DNA of 64,000 bases from Thalassospira profundimaris WP0211 (GTDB lineage Bacteria > Pseudomonadota > Alphaproteobacteria > Rhodospirillales > Thalassospiraceae), in NCBI RefSeq assembly GCF_000300275.1, contig NZ_AMRN01000011.1, forward strand, positions 98,893-162,892. The letters are read 5' to 3'. The notes beneath the pieces are model-generated. The model was given only the letters and a program-made list of their open reading frames with translations, was not told the DNA's origin and made no database searches. Below, one piece after another: positions 1 to 8,880 of this stretch; position 1 is the stretch's first letter; every line of letters begins with the position of its first letter. The position numbers and the translations under genes are program-made.

Positions 1-795
1 GCGCGGCTGTTTGACCGATCAAAGCGCGGTGTCACCCTGACCGATTTCGGCAAGGTTTTCCTGCGCTATGCCGGGGCAAGTGTTACGGCGCTGCGTCAGG
101 GTGTCGACAGCATCAGCCAGGTGCGCATGCAAGGCGGGCTTTCGATCAATCTCGGGGTTCTGCCAACGGTGGCGGCAAGCGTGATGCCCAATGCCATCCG
201 CCATTTCAAAACACTTAGCCCCGATACGACGGTCAAGGTCGTGGCCGGTCCGAACGTGATGTTGATGGGGCAATTACGCGTGGGTGAACTTGATCTGGTG
301 GTCGGACGACTGGCCGAACCCGATCAGATGTCGGGATTGTCGTTCATACATTTATATTCTGAACATATCTCGCTGGTCGCCAGGCCGGGCCATCCGTTGC
401 TGGCCGACAAGAACCCGGACATTACCCGCATTCGCGAATTCACCGTTCTGGTGCCCCCCAAACACGCGATTATTCACCCCACGGTCGACAAGATGCTGAT
501 TGCGCATGGCATTGGCGCCATCCCCGACCGTATCGAAACCGTTTCGACATCTTTCGGACGTGCTTTTACGCGCGAAACCGATGCGATCTGGATCATTTCG
601 AACGGGGCTGTGGCATCCGACATTGCCGAAGGGCATCTGGTCGAACTGCCGATTGATACCAGCGATACCTTTGGTCCCGTTGGCCTGACGACCAGAATTG
701 ATTCGCCAATTTCGCCGCCGGTTGAAATGCTGATCAATGCTGTGCGCGAAGAAGCACAACGTCATCACAGCGCACAGGCAGGGGCGAAAGGATAA
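1..795 (+). CDS. LysR-family transcriptional regulator, PcaQ/GbpR-like (5' partial)
   Basis: The reading frame is open from base 1, so the gene begins before the window. The first visible residues (ARLFDRSKRGVTLT) are the end of a LysR winged helix-turn-helix, and the rest is the periplasmic-binding-like effector domain. The stretch reading GELDLVVGRL, followed by LYSEH and VARPGHPL, is typical of the PcaQ/GbpR branch, which in relatives senses protocatechuate-pathway intermediates and activates pca genes. About the first 45 residues are missing. It is followed by a TRAP operon on the same strand after a 233-base gap that carries an inverted repeat. The PcaQ assignment is from recall of motifs; another aromatic or sugar-acid LysR remains possible. 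Confidence 0.8.
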   Translation, partial: ARLFDRSKRGVTLTDFGKVFLRYAGASVTALRQGVDSISQVRMQGGLSINLGVLPTVAASVMPNAIRHFKTLSPDTTVKVVAGPNVMLMGQLRVGELDLVVGRLAEPDQMSGLSFIHLYSEHISLVARPGHPLLADKNPDITRIREFTVLVPPKHAIIHPTVDKMLIAHGIGAIPDRIETVSTSFGRAFTRETDAIWIISNGAVASDIAEGHLVELPIDTSDTFGPVGLTTRIDSPISPPVEMLINAVREEAQRHHSAQAGAKG

Positions 796-800
796 TCATT

Positions 801-840
801 TGGTTATGGATATGTGCTTACATATCATTATACATAACCA
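801..840. promoter_or_regulatory. Nested inverted repeats upstream of the TRAP operon, candidate LysR operator
   Basis: TGGTTATG at 801-808 is repeated in inverse as CATAACCA at 833-840. Inside lies a second perfect inverted repeat, ATATGT-GCTT-ACATAT, at 810-825. The outer arms contain GGTTAT/ATAACC hexamers, which resemble the half-sites described for PcaQ (ATAACC and GGTTAA), though orientation and spacing differ. The site sits about 190 bases before the TRAP receptor gene and just after the LysR stop codon. Binding by that LysR protein is an inference. Confidence 0.4.
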
Positions 841-1028
841 TCACGTACCGATTAGATTGCCTTTAATTCGACATGGCTGAAATGCGCCAAACGCAAGTCA
901 TGTGATAAAAAGAAGAACAAAAACAATAACAAAAAGAACTCTTGGAAAACTTCGCACGCTAGATGCGCATCGTGGCTGAACGTTTGTCAGCGCAATGAAC
1001 GCGACAAGACGTTCAAAGGAGGAAGAGA

Positions 1029-2060
1029 ATGAAACAGATCACCAAATTGCTTGCCGGTGCAGCTGTCGCGACGATGGTGTCGTTCGGCGCACACGCACAG
1101 GAAGTCACCCTGACCGTCCACCATTTCCTGGGTCCGAAAGCACCGGCCCAGTCGAAAATGATTGAACCGTGGGCCAAGAAAATCGAAGAAGAATCAAACG
1201 GCCGTATCAAGTTTGAAATCTTCCCGTCCATGTCGCTGGGCGGCAATCCTCCGGAGCTGTATCGTCAGGTCCGCGACGGTGTTGCCGACATCGTCTGGAC
1301 CCTTCCGGGTTATACCCCGGGCGTCTTCCCGCGCCTTGAAGTATTTGAACTTCCGGGTGTTCACCTTGGCGATGCACGCGCAACCAACCTTGCGATGTGG
1401 GATCTTCGCGATGAATATGCCGAAGACCTTACCGACATTCACCCGCTTGCCGTTCACGTGCATGCCGGTCAGGCCATCCATCTGACCAGCAAGGAAGTCC
1501 GCACGGTTGATGACGTCAAGGGTCTGAAGCTGCGTACCCCGACCCGTACCGGTTCCTGGGTAATTGAATCATGGGGCGCAGAGCCCGTTGGCATGCCGGT
1601 TCCGGCCCTGCCGCAGGCCATGTCGCTTGGCGTGGTTGATGGCGGCCTGGTGCCGTTCGAAGTTGTGCCGCCGCTGAAGCTGGCTGAACTGATTTCCTAT
1701 TCTGTTGAAGGCGAAGGCGTAAATTCACGCTTTGGCACCTCGACCTTCCTGTTTGCAATGAACAAGGACCGGTATGAGAGCCTGCCAGATGACCTGAAAG
1801 AAATCATCGACCGTAACTCCGGCCGTGATTTTGCCGCTGAAATCGGTGACGTGTTTAACGGCGTTGAAGAAGTCGGCAAGCGCATGGTCAACGAAGGCAA
1901 AGGTCAGGTCGTTGAGATCACCGCTGCTGAAAAGGCAACCTTTGACGATGCGTCTGCATCGGTCGTGGATCGCTGGATCGAAGAAGCCAATTCCAACGGC
2001 ATCGATGGCGCGAAACTTGTCGAAGATGCCAAGGCCGCTGTTCAGAGCCACACCAAGTAA
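1029..2060 (+). CDS. TRAP transporter substrate-binding protein, DctP family
   Basis: Periplasmic receptor of a tripartite ATP-independent (sodium-driven) transporter for an organic acid. Residues 1-23 form a Sec signal peptide ending AHA. The mature part has the DctP fold signatures, including a FPSMSLGG-like segment, the LRTPTRTG strand that carries the conserved substrate-binding arginine, and the VDGG hinge. The length of 343 residues is normal. A strong ribosome site (AAAGGAGG, 1016-1023) supports this start. It heads a dctP-dctQ-dctM operon lying between a PcaQ-like and a PobR-like regulator, so an aromatic carboxylate is a plausible ligand; this is context only and the ligand is not visible in the sequence. 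Confidence 0.93.
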   Translation: MKQITKLLAGAAVATMVSFGAHAQEVTLTVHHFLGPKAPAQSKMIEPWAKKIEEESNGRIKFEIFPSMSLGGNPPELYRQVRDGVADIVWTLPGYTPGVFPRLEVFELPGVHLGDARATNLAMWDLRDEYAEDLTDIHPLAVHVHAGQAIHLTSKEVRTVDDVKGLKLRTPTRTGSWVIESWGAEPVGMPVPALPQAMSLGVVDGGLVPFEVVPPLKLAELISYSVEGEGVNSRFGTSTFLFAMNKDRYESLPDDLKEIIDRNSGRDFAAEIGDVFNGVEEVGKRMVNEGKGQVVEITAAEKATFDDASASVVDRWIEEANSNGIDGAKLVEDAKAAVQSHTK

Positions 2061-2143
2061 CATCCCGACGTTGCTGGTAAATCTTGTGGGGTCACGTATC
2101 ATGGCGATACGTGACCCTCTGTTCCCGCAAGAATGTTAGAGAT

Positions 2144-2641
2144 ATGAAAAACGTGCTCTACAAGGCCGCTTCGTGGCTTGCTGTTGCCGGTGGCATGCTT
2201 GCCCTGCTGATCTCGATTGTTACGATCGTAAACGTGACCGCCTTTGGTCTCGACAAGATCGCCCGGCTGTTTGATGCCAACGTCCCGGCCATTATCGGCT
2301 ATGAGGACTTTGTCAGCATGATCGTCAGTTCGGCGGCGTTGATGTTTTTCCCCTATTGTCAGGCACATCGCGGCCATGTCGCGGTGGATGTTTTCATCAA
2401 GATGTTTCCCGACTGGTTTGCGCGGATGGTCGATACCCTGTCGTCCGTTCTGATGACCGCACTCGCCCTGTTCCTGGGGTATATGATGGTCAATGGCCTG
2501 ATCGAAGTGCGCAGCGACAATACCCTTTCGGCAATTTTGGGCTGGCCGATCTGGCCGTTCTATGTCCCGGGCATCATTGCGATGTTCCTGTGGGCGGCAA
2601 TTGCCGGAAACCAGATTTTCGAGAGAGAGGCCGATGTCTGA
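2144..2641 (+). CDS. TRAP transporter small permease, DctQ family
   Basis: Small membrane subunit of the TRAP transporter, about 165 residues with four predicted membrane helices and the conserved RGHVAVD motif of DctQ proteins. An upstream in-frame ATG at 2084 exists, but starting at 2144 gives the usual short cytoplasmic N-terminus (MKNVLYKAASW) and places the start 83 bases after the receptor stop. Its last eight bases overlap the start of the large permease, which implies translational coupling. Confidence 0.9.
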   Translation: MKNVLYKAASWLAVAGGMLALLISIVTIVNVTAFGLDKIARLFDANVPAIIGYEDFVSMIVSSAALMFFPYCQAHRGHVAVDVFIKMFPDWFARMVDTLSSVLMTALALFLGYMMVNGLIEVRSDNTLSAILGWPIWPFYVPGIIAMFLWAAIAGNQIFEREADV

Positions 2642-4025
2642 ACGTGAATTGATCGGCCTTGGTGGCCTTGCCCTTCTCTTTGTGATCCTGGCACTGCGCG
2701 TGCCCGTCGGCCTTGCCATGGTGGGTGTCGGCATTGGCGGCAACTATGTGCTCAGCCTGTTTTTCCCGTTCCTGCGCTTTGATCCCTATCTGCAGCAGTT
2801 CAAATCCCTGCTGTACGGGATTGTTTCGAACTACGAACTGTCCGTCGTGCCGCTGTTTGTTCTGATGGGATACCTCGCAAGTCAGGCTAATCTTTCGCGC
2901 GATCTGTTTCAGGGCGTAAACGCTATCCTTGGTCGTTTCCGCGGTGGCGTTGCCATGGCTGCCATCGGGGCGTGTGCCGGTTTTGGCGCGGTGTGCGGAT
3001 CATCACTTGCGACCGCATCGACCATGGGCAAGGTCGCCCTGCCCGAGCTTGACCGCCTGAAATACTCGCCACGTCTGGCAACCGGTACGTTGGCTGCGGG
3101 TGGTACGCTTGGCATTCTGATCCCGCCATCGGTGGCGCTGGTGATTTACGCCGTCACGGTTGAGGCATCGATCATTCAGATGTTTCAGGCGGCCATCATT
3201 CCGGGGCTGATTGCGGTTCTGTTCTTTATGGCGGTGATTGCCATTCAGGTGCGCCTGAACCCCTCACTGGCCCCGAAACCGGAACCGATGCCAGCAGCCG
3301 AGCGCAAGGAAGCCCTGCTGCGCCTGATCCCGGTGATGGTGATCTTTGGCTCGATCATTCTGGGGCTTGGTGCCGGTCTGTTCACCCCGACACCGGCCGC
3401 CGGCGTGGGCGTGTTCGCCATTCTGGTGTACGGCGTCTATATGCGCATTCGCGGCAAAGGTGGCCTGACCTGGAAAGGTCTGCGCCAGTCGCTTAAAGAC
3501 ACCGCCATCACATCCTCGATGATTTTCTTCATCCTGCTGGGTGCTGAAATCCTCAAGGGCTTCTTTAGCCGTGCCAACCTTCCGGCCTATATGGCAGAGG
3601 CCGCCGCGACGAGCGGCTTTGATCCGTGGCTTGTCATGGTTCTCATGCTGCTTGCCCTGATCCTGCTGGGCTGCTTCATGGAAAGCCTGTCGATGATTGT
3701 CGTGGTCATCCCGTTCTTCTGGCCGGCCCTTGTTGACATCAATGGCGGCGACTGGGCGACGGCGGCAACCGCGGCCTATGGCATGGGGACCGAGGATCTG
3801 AAGATCTGGTTTGGGATCCTCGCACTCATTGTCGTGGAGCTGGGGCTGATTACGCCACCGGTGGGACTGAACGTGTTCATCATTAACGCACTCGCCAAGG
3901 GTGTCCCGATGAGCCAGACCTTCCGCGGTGTGATGCCGTTCTTTGGCGCCGAGATCATCCGAATTCTGCTGCTGATCTTTGCCCCGATATTGACGTTGTT
4001 TGTGCCAACCATCCTTGGCAATTAG
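2634..4025 (+). CDS. TRAP transporter large permease, DctM family
   Basis: Ion-coupled transport subunit, 463 residues with about a dozen hydrophobic segments. DctM hallmarks include GACAGFGAVCGSS, GTLGILIPPS near the middle, and GCFMES and ITPPVGLNVF in the C-terminal half. The start at 2634 (ATGTCTGA) overlaps the DctQ stop; the longer frame starting at 2562 would lie inside dctQ and is not needed. A rho-independent terminator follows at 4045. The substrate is unknown, but it belongs with the aromatic-regulator context around it. Confidence 0.93.
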   Translation: MSERELIGLGGLALLFVILALRVPVGLAMVGVGIGGNYVLSLFFPFLRFDPYLQQFKSLLYGIVSNYELSVVPLFVLMGYLASQANLSRDLFQGVNAILGRFRGGVAMAAIGACAGFGAVCGSSLATASTMGKVALPELDRLKYSPRLATGTLAAGGTLGILIPPSVALVIYAVTVEASIIQMFQAAIIPGLIAVLFFMAVIAIQVRLNPSLAPKPEPMPAAERKEALLRLIPVMVIFGSIILGLGAGLFTPTPAAGVGVFAILVYGVYMRIRGKGGLTWKGLRQSLKDTAITSSMIFFILLGAEILKGFFSRANLPAYMAEAAATSGFDPWLVMVLMLLALILLGCFMESLSMIVVVIPFFWPALVDINGGDWATAATAAYGMGTEDLKIWFGILALIVVELGLITPPVGLNVFIINALAKGVPMSQTFRGVMPFFGAEIIRILLLIFAPILTLFVPTILGN

Positions 4026-4044
4026 CGACGATCAAATGTCTTGC

Positions 4045-4080
4045 AAAAGCCCGCCCGATATCGTGGCGGGCTTTTCTTTT
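4045..4080 (+). terminator. Rho-independent terminator after the TRAP operon
   Basis: AAAAGCCCGCC pairs with GGCGGGCTTTT across a short loop, and a T-rich tail follows. It lies 20 bases after the dctM stop codon. Confidence 0.85.
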
Positions 4081-4152
4081 TGTCGGCCCCAAAACCGGCT
4101 AAACTGCTCCGAGACACAACGCCTTAACATGCCACCGCAGCTCAGAGCATCC

Positions 4153-5097
4153 ATGCGCAACAACATCCCGATCTACAAGCTTTATGGCGAACGTGACGCG
4201 GCAGCAAAGCCGGGCACGCACGATGGCTATGATCTGGACCCTACCAGCACGTCTGATCCGCAACCAATTACGGAGCCGGAATTCTTTCACCTTGAAAGCA
4301 TCCCGGAACGATCGCGCCTGCATGATCTGCATATCAAACCGCACCGCCATACCAACCTGTTTCAGTTGCTGTACATCACCCGTGGGCAGGCCGAAATCAG
4401 CTTTGATGACCAGCACCTGACCATGCAGGCTGGCCAGTTGATTACGGTTCCGCCCGGCACCGTGCACGGCTTTAAATTCAGTGATGATATTGATGGTTGG
4501 GTGATCTCGCTGACCGACTATCACCTGCAGGAAATCCTGAGCCCCGCGCCGAAACTCCTCGCCCGTCTCGATCAGGCGGTCTGTGTTGATACGCGCTCAA
4601 CATCGGGAGACACCAACGGCCCGGCGGATTTCCTGATATCGCAACTGGTCACAGAATACTACAGCCACAATACCGGCCGGCTGTTTGCCCTGCGTCATAT
4701 CCTGGGTCTTTTGCTTTTGGGGATCGGGCGCACCGTGCCACAGGACCATTCCGCGCGCCTGTCGCGACAAGAACAAAAGACCGAGAAATTCCGCAAGTTT
4801 CAGACGCTGGTCGAAACCTTTTACAAGCAGCACAAGTCGCTTGATTTCTATGCCCGCGAGATTGGCGTGACCACAACCCAGCTTAACCGCATTGCCAAGG
4901 ACATCTATGGCATGACCGCAAGCGAGGTGGTGCAAAACCGCCTGATGCTCGAAGCCAAGCGCACGCTGATTTATACCGACATCGCCATTCAGCAAATCGC
5001 AGATGAACTGGGCTTTCGCGATGCCGGGTATTTTTCACGCTTCTTCACCAAAAAAGCCGGGGTTTCCCCGGCCCGGTTCAGGCTTGATAACCGCTAG
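4153..5097 (+). CDS. AraC-family regulator with N-terminal cupin, PobR/HpaA-like
   Basis: One-component activator of 314 residues. The N-terminal half is a cupin: the HRHTNLFQLLYI strand and PPGTVHGF are the metal/effector-pocket motifs. The C-terminal 100 residues hold the two AraC helix-turn-helices, ending with GYFSRFFTKKAGVSPARFR. This layout matches the PobR/HpaA group that activates 4-hydroxybenzoate or 4-hydroxyphenylacetate genes. An alternative ATG at 4129 would add eight residues; the frame open from 4000 overlaps dctM and its terminator and is unlikely to be used. A pobA gene is in this window at 25.6 kb with AraC-type direct repeats upstream, which supports but does not prove a PobR role. 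Confidence 0.82.
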   Translation: MRNNIPIYKLYGERDAAAKPGTHDGYDLDPTSTSDPQPITEPEFFHLESIPERSRLHDLHIKPHRHTNLFQLLYITRGQAEISFDDQHLTMQAGQLITVPPGTVHGFKFSDDIDGWVISLTDYHLQEILSPAPKLLARLDQAVCVDTRSTSGDTNGPADFLISQLVTEYYSHNTGRLFALRHILGLLLLGIGRTVPQDHSARLSRQEQKTEKFRKFQTLVETFYKQHKSLDFYAREIGVTTTQLNRIAKDIYGMTASEVVQNRLMLEAKRTLIYTDIAIQQIADELGFRDAGYFSRFFTKKAGVSPARFRLDNR

Positions 5098-5585
5098 TTT
5101 GCGGCGCTTCGCAACGTTTCAAGCGTCAGCCACATGCGCACCTGATCGACCACGCGGCCAGACCGGGTTTTCCAGCCCTTGGCAATGAACTTCTCCTCGC
5201 CAAACCCGACCTTGCGATAGAGGTTAAGCGCATTGTCATTGCCATCAACAACATTCAGCCACAGCTTTTCATATTCCGGCGTTTCGGCAATTTTGGCCGC
5301 TAAGCTCGATAGTGCCGCCTTGCCAAAGCCCTGCCCGCGTTCAAACACGCCAAACTCATCGACCTTGGGCAAAGTCGTCGCCATTTCGGTCATATAGACA
5401 TAGGCCACAGCCTTCTGATCAATGCGAAACACCCAAAGGGCAGTGTCCTTTGATCCGGCAAGTGCCGCACTCAGCGCCTCATCAGGCACGCGCGCGATCG
5501 CATCATAAAACTGCACATCTTCCATCATCTCGCGAATGCGCAGCAGCTCGTCTTCAGTTGGCGTTTGCCAAGTACCGGTAATCAT
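5094..5585 (-). CDS. GNAT-family N-acetyltransferase
   Basis: A 163-residue single-domain acetyltransferase. The acetyl-CoA loop is visible as ERGQGFGKAAL, followed by the WLNVVDGNDNALNLYRKVGF strand-helix typical of GNAT proteins, with an FGEE continuation. The acceptor substrate cannot be told from sequence. It converges on the AraC gene and their ends overlap by four bases. The start at 5585 is preceded by AGGAC. Confidence 0.88.
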   Translation of the reverse strand: MITGTWQTPTEDELLRIREMMEDVQFYDAIARVPDEALSAALAGSKDTALWVFRIDQKAVAYVYMTEMATTLPKVDEFGVFERGQGFGKAALSSLAAKIAETPEYEKLWLNVVDGNDNALNLYRKVGFGEEKFIAKGWKTRSGRVVDQVRMWLTLETLRSAAN

Positions 5586-5753
5586 GCGTCTTGTCCTGAA
5601 TGGCGTGTGGTGGCGTTAGAAGATGGCAGTGGTAAACAGCCCGTCTGGTTCGGTCAAGCACCACGACACGCCCTGCATGCCTTCGGACAAATTGCCATTG
5701 CCGGCCAAAGCCGCTAAAACCAGCCGATAGCACCGCATTTCAAAAGGCCGCAC

Positions 5754-6962
5754 ATGCCCGACCACACCCCCAGCACTCCGGCAACCCGCCCTGCCCCGAA
5801 TGGCAAAACCGCCATGGTAATCGGTGCCGGTCCGGCTGGCCTGATGGCGGCCGAACGGCTGGCGGGTGACGGCTACGCGGTGACGATCTATGAGGGCATG
5901 CCAAGTGCCGGGCGCAAGTTCCTGATGGCCGGGAAATCGGGGCTTAACATCACGCATAGCGAAGACCTTGAAACCTTTCTGTCGCGCTACGGCACGTCGC
6001 GCGCGCGGCTTGAACCACATTTGCGCAAATTCGGGCCCGATCAGATCCGCGAATGGTGTGCCGGGCTGGGTGTTGAAACCTTTGTCGGCTCGTCGGGCCG
6101 GGTTTTCCCGACCGCGATGAAGGCAAGCCCGCTTTTGCGCGCCTGGCTTAGGCGACTTGAGGGTCTCGGCTGCACCATCCATTACCGCCATTACTGGACC
6201 GGTTGGAACGACGCAAATCAGGCTGTTTTCAAAACGCCCGATGGCGAAGTCACCGCAACCGCCGACATCACCATTCTGGCCCTTGGCGGCGGCAGTTGGA
6301 AACGCTTGGGATCAGATGGCAAATGGATGGAAATCCTGCGTAATGCCGGGATCAAGTGCAACCCGTTCAAACCGGCCAATTGCGGCTTTGAGATCGACTG
6401 GACCGACCATCTGATCGACAAATGCGCCGGATCGCCGGTCAAGGCCGTGACACTGACATGTGGCGACCAAACGGTACGCGGCGAGTTCGTGATTTCCAAA
6501 ACCGGGATTGAAGGCAGTGCGGTTTATGCGATCTCCGCGACACTCCGCGATCAGTGGCTTGAAACCGGTGTCGGCACGCTCAAGCTTGATCTTTGCCCCG
6601 ACCGCACACTTGATGACGCCACCAAGCGCCTCGCCAAGCCACGCGGTAAAAACTCGCTGGGCAATCATTTGCGCAAAACACTTGGCCTTGATGCCACCAA
6701 AACAGCCCTCATTTTCGAAGTCATCCCGCGCGAAACCTTGAACGACCCCGCAGCCCTCGCCACCACCATCAAAAACCTGCCACTTAAAATCAAAAAGCCC
6801 CGTCCACTGGACGAGGCCATCAGCACCGCAGGCGGTGTCGCATGGGAAGAACTCGACGAGAACTTCCAACTCATCAACCGGCCCGGCACCTACTGCCTCG
6901 GCGAGATGGTTGATTGGGAAGCACCGACGGGTGGATACCTTCTAAGCGCCTGCCTAGCCTAA
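5754..6962 (+). CDS. TIGR03862-type flavoprotein (HI0933/BaiN superfamily), shortened C-terminus
   Basis: NAD(P)/FAD-dependent oxidoreductase of the HI0933/YhiN superfamily; physiological reaction unknown. Residues 22-32 carry the dinucleotide motif VIGAGPAGLMA, then GRKFLMAGKSGLNITHSE, which is diagnostic of the family. The C-terminus reaches EMVDWEAPTGGYLL and stops at ACLA. Relatives normally continue with a further 10-20 residues (TGR-type helix) after this point, so the protein appears shortened by a stop at 6960. The following bases do not continue the motif in another frame. It may still fold, as the flavin-contacting glycines are present. Confidence 0.85.
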   Translation: MPDHTPSTPATRPAPNGKTAMVIGAGPAGLMAAERLAGDGYAVTIYEGMPSAGRKFLMAGKSGLNITHSEDLETFLSRYGTSRARLEPHLRKFGPDQIREWCAGLGVETFVGSSGRVFPTAMKASPLLRAWLRRLEGLGCTIHYRHYWTGWNDANQAVFKTPDGEVTATADITILALGGGSWKRLGSDGKWMEILRNAGIKCNPFKPANCGFEIDWTDHLIDKCAGSPVKAVTLTCGDQTVRGEFVISKTGIEGSAVYAISATLRDQWLETGVGTLKLDLCPDRTLDDATKRLAKPRGKNSLGNHLRKTLGLDATKTALIFEVIPRETLNDPAALATTIKNLPLKIKKPRPLDEAISTAGGVAWEELDENFQLINRPGTYCLGEMVDWEAPTGGYLLSACLA

Positions 6963-7157
6963 AATACCTCTGATTGTATTTTCGCAGATACTATCCCCCC
7001 ATCGATACCTTCCTAGGTTGAAAAAGACGAAATCTAATTGACCATACAATCGGTTAGGTTTTAACTTTTCCAAAAGCACTGCAGAAAATCGTTGCACCGC
7101 AATGATGTAGCCAAGTGCCGTAAATATATTCGGGTCGAGAACGGTTGGGGAACCACA

Positions 7158-8720
7158 ATGAAAAAAGCGATCTTGCGGGCGGGTTTTGCGCTCGCTGGCC
7201 TGGGACTATTGTCCGGGTGCGTTACCGAGCGTCAGGAATTCACTGAAAACCTGCAGCTTTATGGCAGCAATCCCTATATCGAAGCACCGCACGTCAAGGA
7301 TCTTGAGCAACGCATCCGGAACGTTACCCTGGCCGAACGGATTATTGGCCCGGAGTTTCAGACCAAGTTTGATCCGCGCAACAAGGCCATCCTTGATAAC
7401 TTCAGGGACAGTTACAATCATGCGGAACTTGTCGCCAACATGGCACTGACCCGCATCGAGTTTGATACTGCGGTTGCCAGCACCTATCCGGTAATTGGCA
7501 GCGAAACCGGGTGCGAGGTCGCAAACAAGGACGCCTATTTCTATAACAATGACGACGAGCCGACCTCCTTTGACTGGGAGTTTGTTCGTGGGACCTGTGA
7601 GGACGGGCTGGCGCACGGCATTGGCGAACTGCGTGCAGCGCAATCGGATGCCCGTTTTGTTGGCGAGTTTGATCGTGGCGTGATGATCGATGGGCTGTTC
7701 ACCATGAAGCGTGAAGATGGCCGCTCGGTAACACAGATCGGTGGTGTTCCGGGTGAAACCCATACTGCGCGGTTCCTGACCACCCAAACGCACCCGAATG
7801 GGTATCAATGGCACCTTTATGGTGACTTCAATAACAAAGGCCAGTTTGATGGCTTTGCTATCAATATCTGGGGCTACACCAACCTTTTGCACGTCTATGA
7901 GGCCGGACAGTTCGTCACCGATAAACTGAACGGCTTTGGTGCGCGCCAGGTAGAACGTGATTACGGCGATGGATCAGCCTGGCACGTCTGGATCGGCTTT
8001 TATAGCGATGACACGCTTAACGGCTGGGGCGCGTGGACCAATACATATAACGCGTCAACGGTTGGCCTTTGGAAGGACGGATCGCTAAACGGGATCGGTT
8101 ATGCATCTGACACCAACTATAATGATGGCTCGCATCGGTTTGATGTCGGGAACTATGTTGATGGCGATGCTCATGGCCCGTTCAAAACCACGGAACACGG
8201 CATGTTCGGCGAAGGTGAAGTCGTTTTGCATTACGACCATGGTTCACGCGTTTATGACGAAAGCGGCGATTTCGACTTCGGCCAAATGATTGCCCTGACG
8301 GCGGGTGCTGTTGCCATCGGCTCCGCCGATATTGATGCGACATCCATGGCGGAAATCGGCGGTGCGTTTGCAGCAGACGTCCTTGGTGATACGGGTGGTA
8401 GCAATATGCAAAGCCTGCAAAGTGCCTATAACTCCCGACTGGCAAATATACAGTCTTCCGGCACCGGAAGCGGCGGCACTGACGGCAGTTCCGGCGGCAC
8501 CAGCGCCGCTGCAGGTGAAAAACTCAACGAGTTTGATACCACAATCACCTGCCCAGATACCGGTGTTACCAGCGATATCACCATCCCCTATCGCACGGAG
8601 GCTTGCCGGGTCGCGGCCCTTGATTTCGCCAAGACCTTTTCGTGCAACAAGACCGATCAGGATCGCGTTATTCAAAACTGCCAAAGTGCCTGCGGCCATC
8701 CGCAGTGCCTGCAGCAATAA
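7158..8720 (+). CDS. Lipoprotein with degenerate MORN-like repeats and Cys-rich tail
   Basis: A 520-residue predicted lipoprotein: a short basic N-terminus, hydrophobic core and lipobox LSGC with the acylated cysteine at residue 21. The middle half contains repeated glycine-aromatic units resembling MORN repeats, for example GLAHGIGE, GQFDGFA, DKLNGFG, DTLNGWG and GSLNGIG. A Gly/Ser linker follows, then a tail with six cysteines in the last 60 residues. The start at 7158 is chosen because it opens the signal sequence; the upstream ATG at 7092 adds a charged non-signal extension. I do not recognise a named family. A cell-envelope structural or protein-binding role is a guess. A terminator follows. 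Confidence 0.7.
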   Translation: MKKAILRAGFALAGLGLLSGCVTERQEFTENLQLYGSNPYIEAPHVKDLEQRIRNVTLAERIIGPEFQTKFDPRNKAILDNFRDSYNHAELVANMALTRIEFDTAVASTYPVIGSETGCEVANKDAYFYNNDDEPTSFDWEFVRGTCEDGLAHGIGELRAAQSDARFVGEFDRGVMIDGLFTMKREDGRSVTQIGGVPGETHTARFLTTQTHPNGYQWHLYGDFNNKGQFDGFAINIWGYTNLLHVYEAGQFVTDKLNGFGARQVERDYGDGSAWHVWIGFYSDDTLNGWGAWTNTYNASTVGLWKDGSLNGIGYASDTNYNDGSHRFDVGNYVDGDAHGPFKTTEHGMFGEGEVVLHYDHGSRVYDESGDFDFGQMIALTAGAVAIGSADIDATSMAEIGGAFAADVLGDTGGSNMQSLQSAYNSRLANIQSSGTGSGGTDGSSGGTSAAAGEKLNEFDTTITCPDTGVTSDITIPYRTEACRVAALDFAKTFSCNKTDQDRVIQNCQSACGHPQCLQQ

Positions 8721-8753
8721 CGCAGCAATCGACTTAATCTGCTGATCGACACA

Positions 8754-8787
8754 AACACCCCTGCTGAGCTCTCAGCAGGGGTGTTTT
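8754..8787 (+). terminator. Rho-independent terminator after the MORN-like lipoprotein gene
   Basis: AACACCCCTGCTGAG pairs with CTCAGCAGGGGTGTT, giving a long perfect stem with TTTT after it. Confidence 0.88.
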
Positions 8788-8880
8788 GCTTTGGCCGCAT
8801 TTGCAATGCAGCATGGTCTGTGCCTTAATAGCCATCTTCTAGATTTAAAAAATCCAAGAATAAAAACAGCGAGGTGAGCC

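Noticed and set aside
796..1028. PobR-type TGGACAAA direct repeats in front of the TRAP operon
   Set aside because: Only a partial TTTGTCAG match was seen; no second copy at 21-base spacing.
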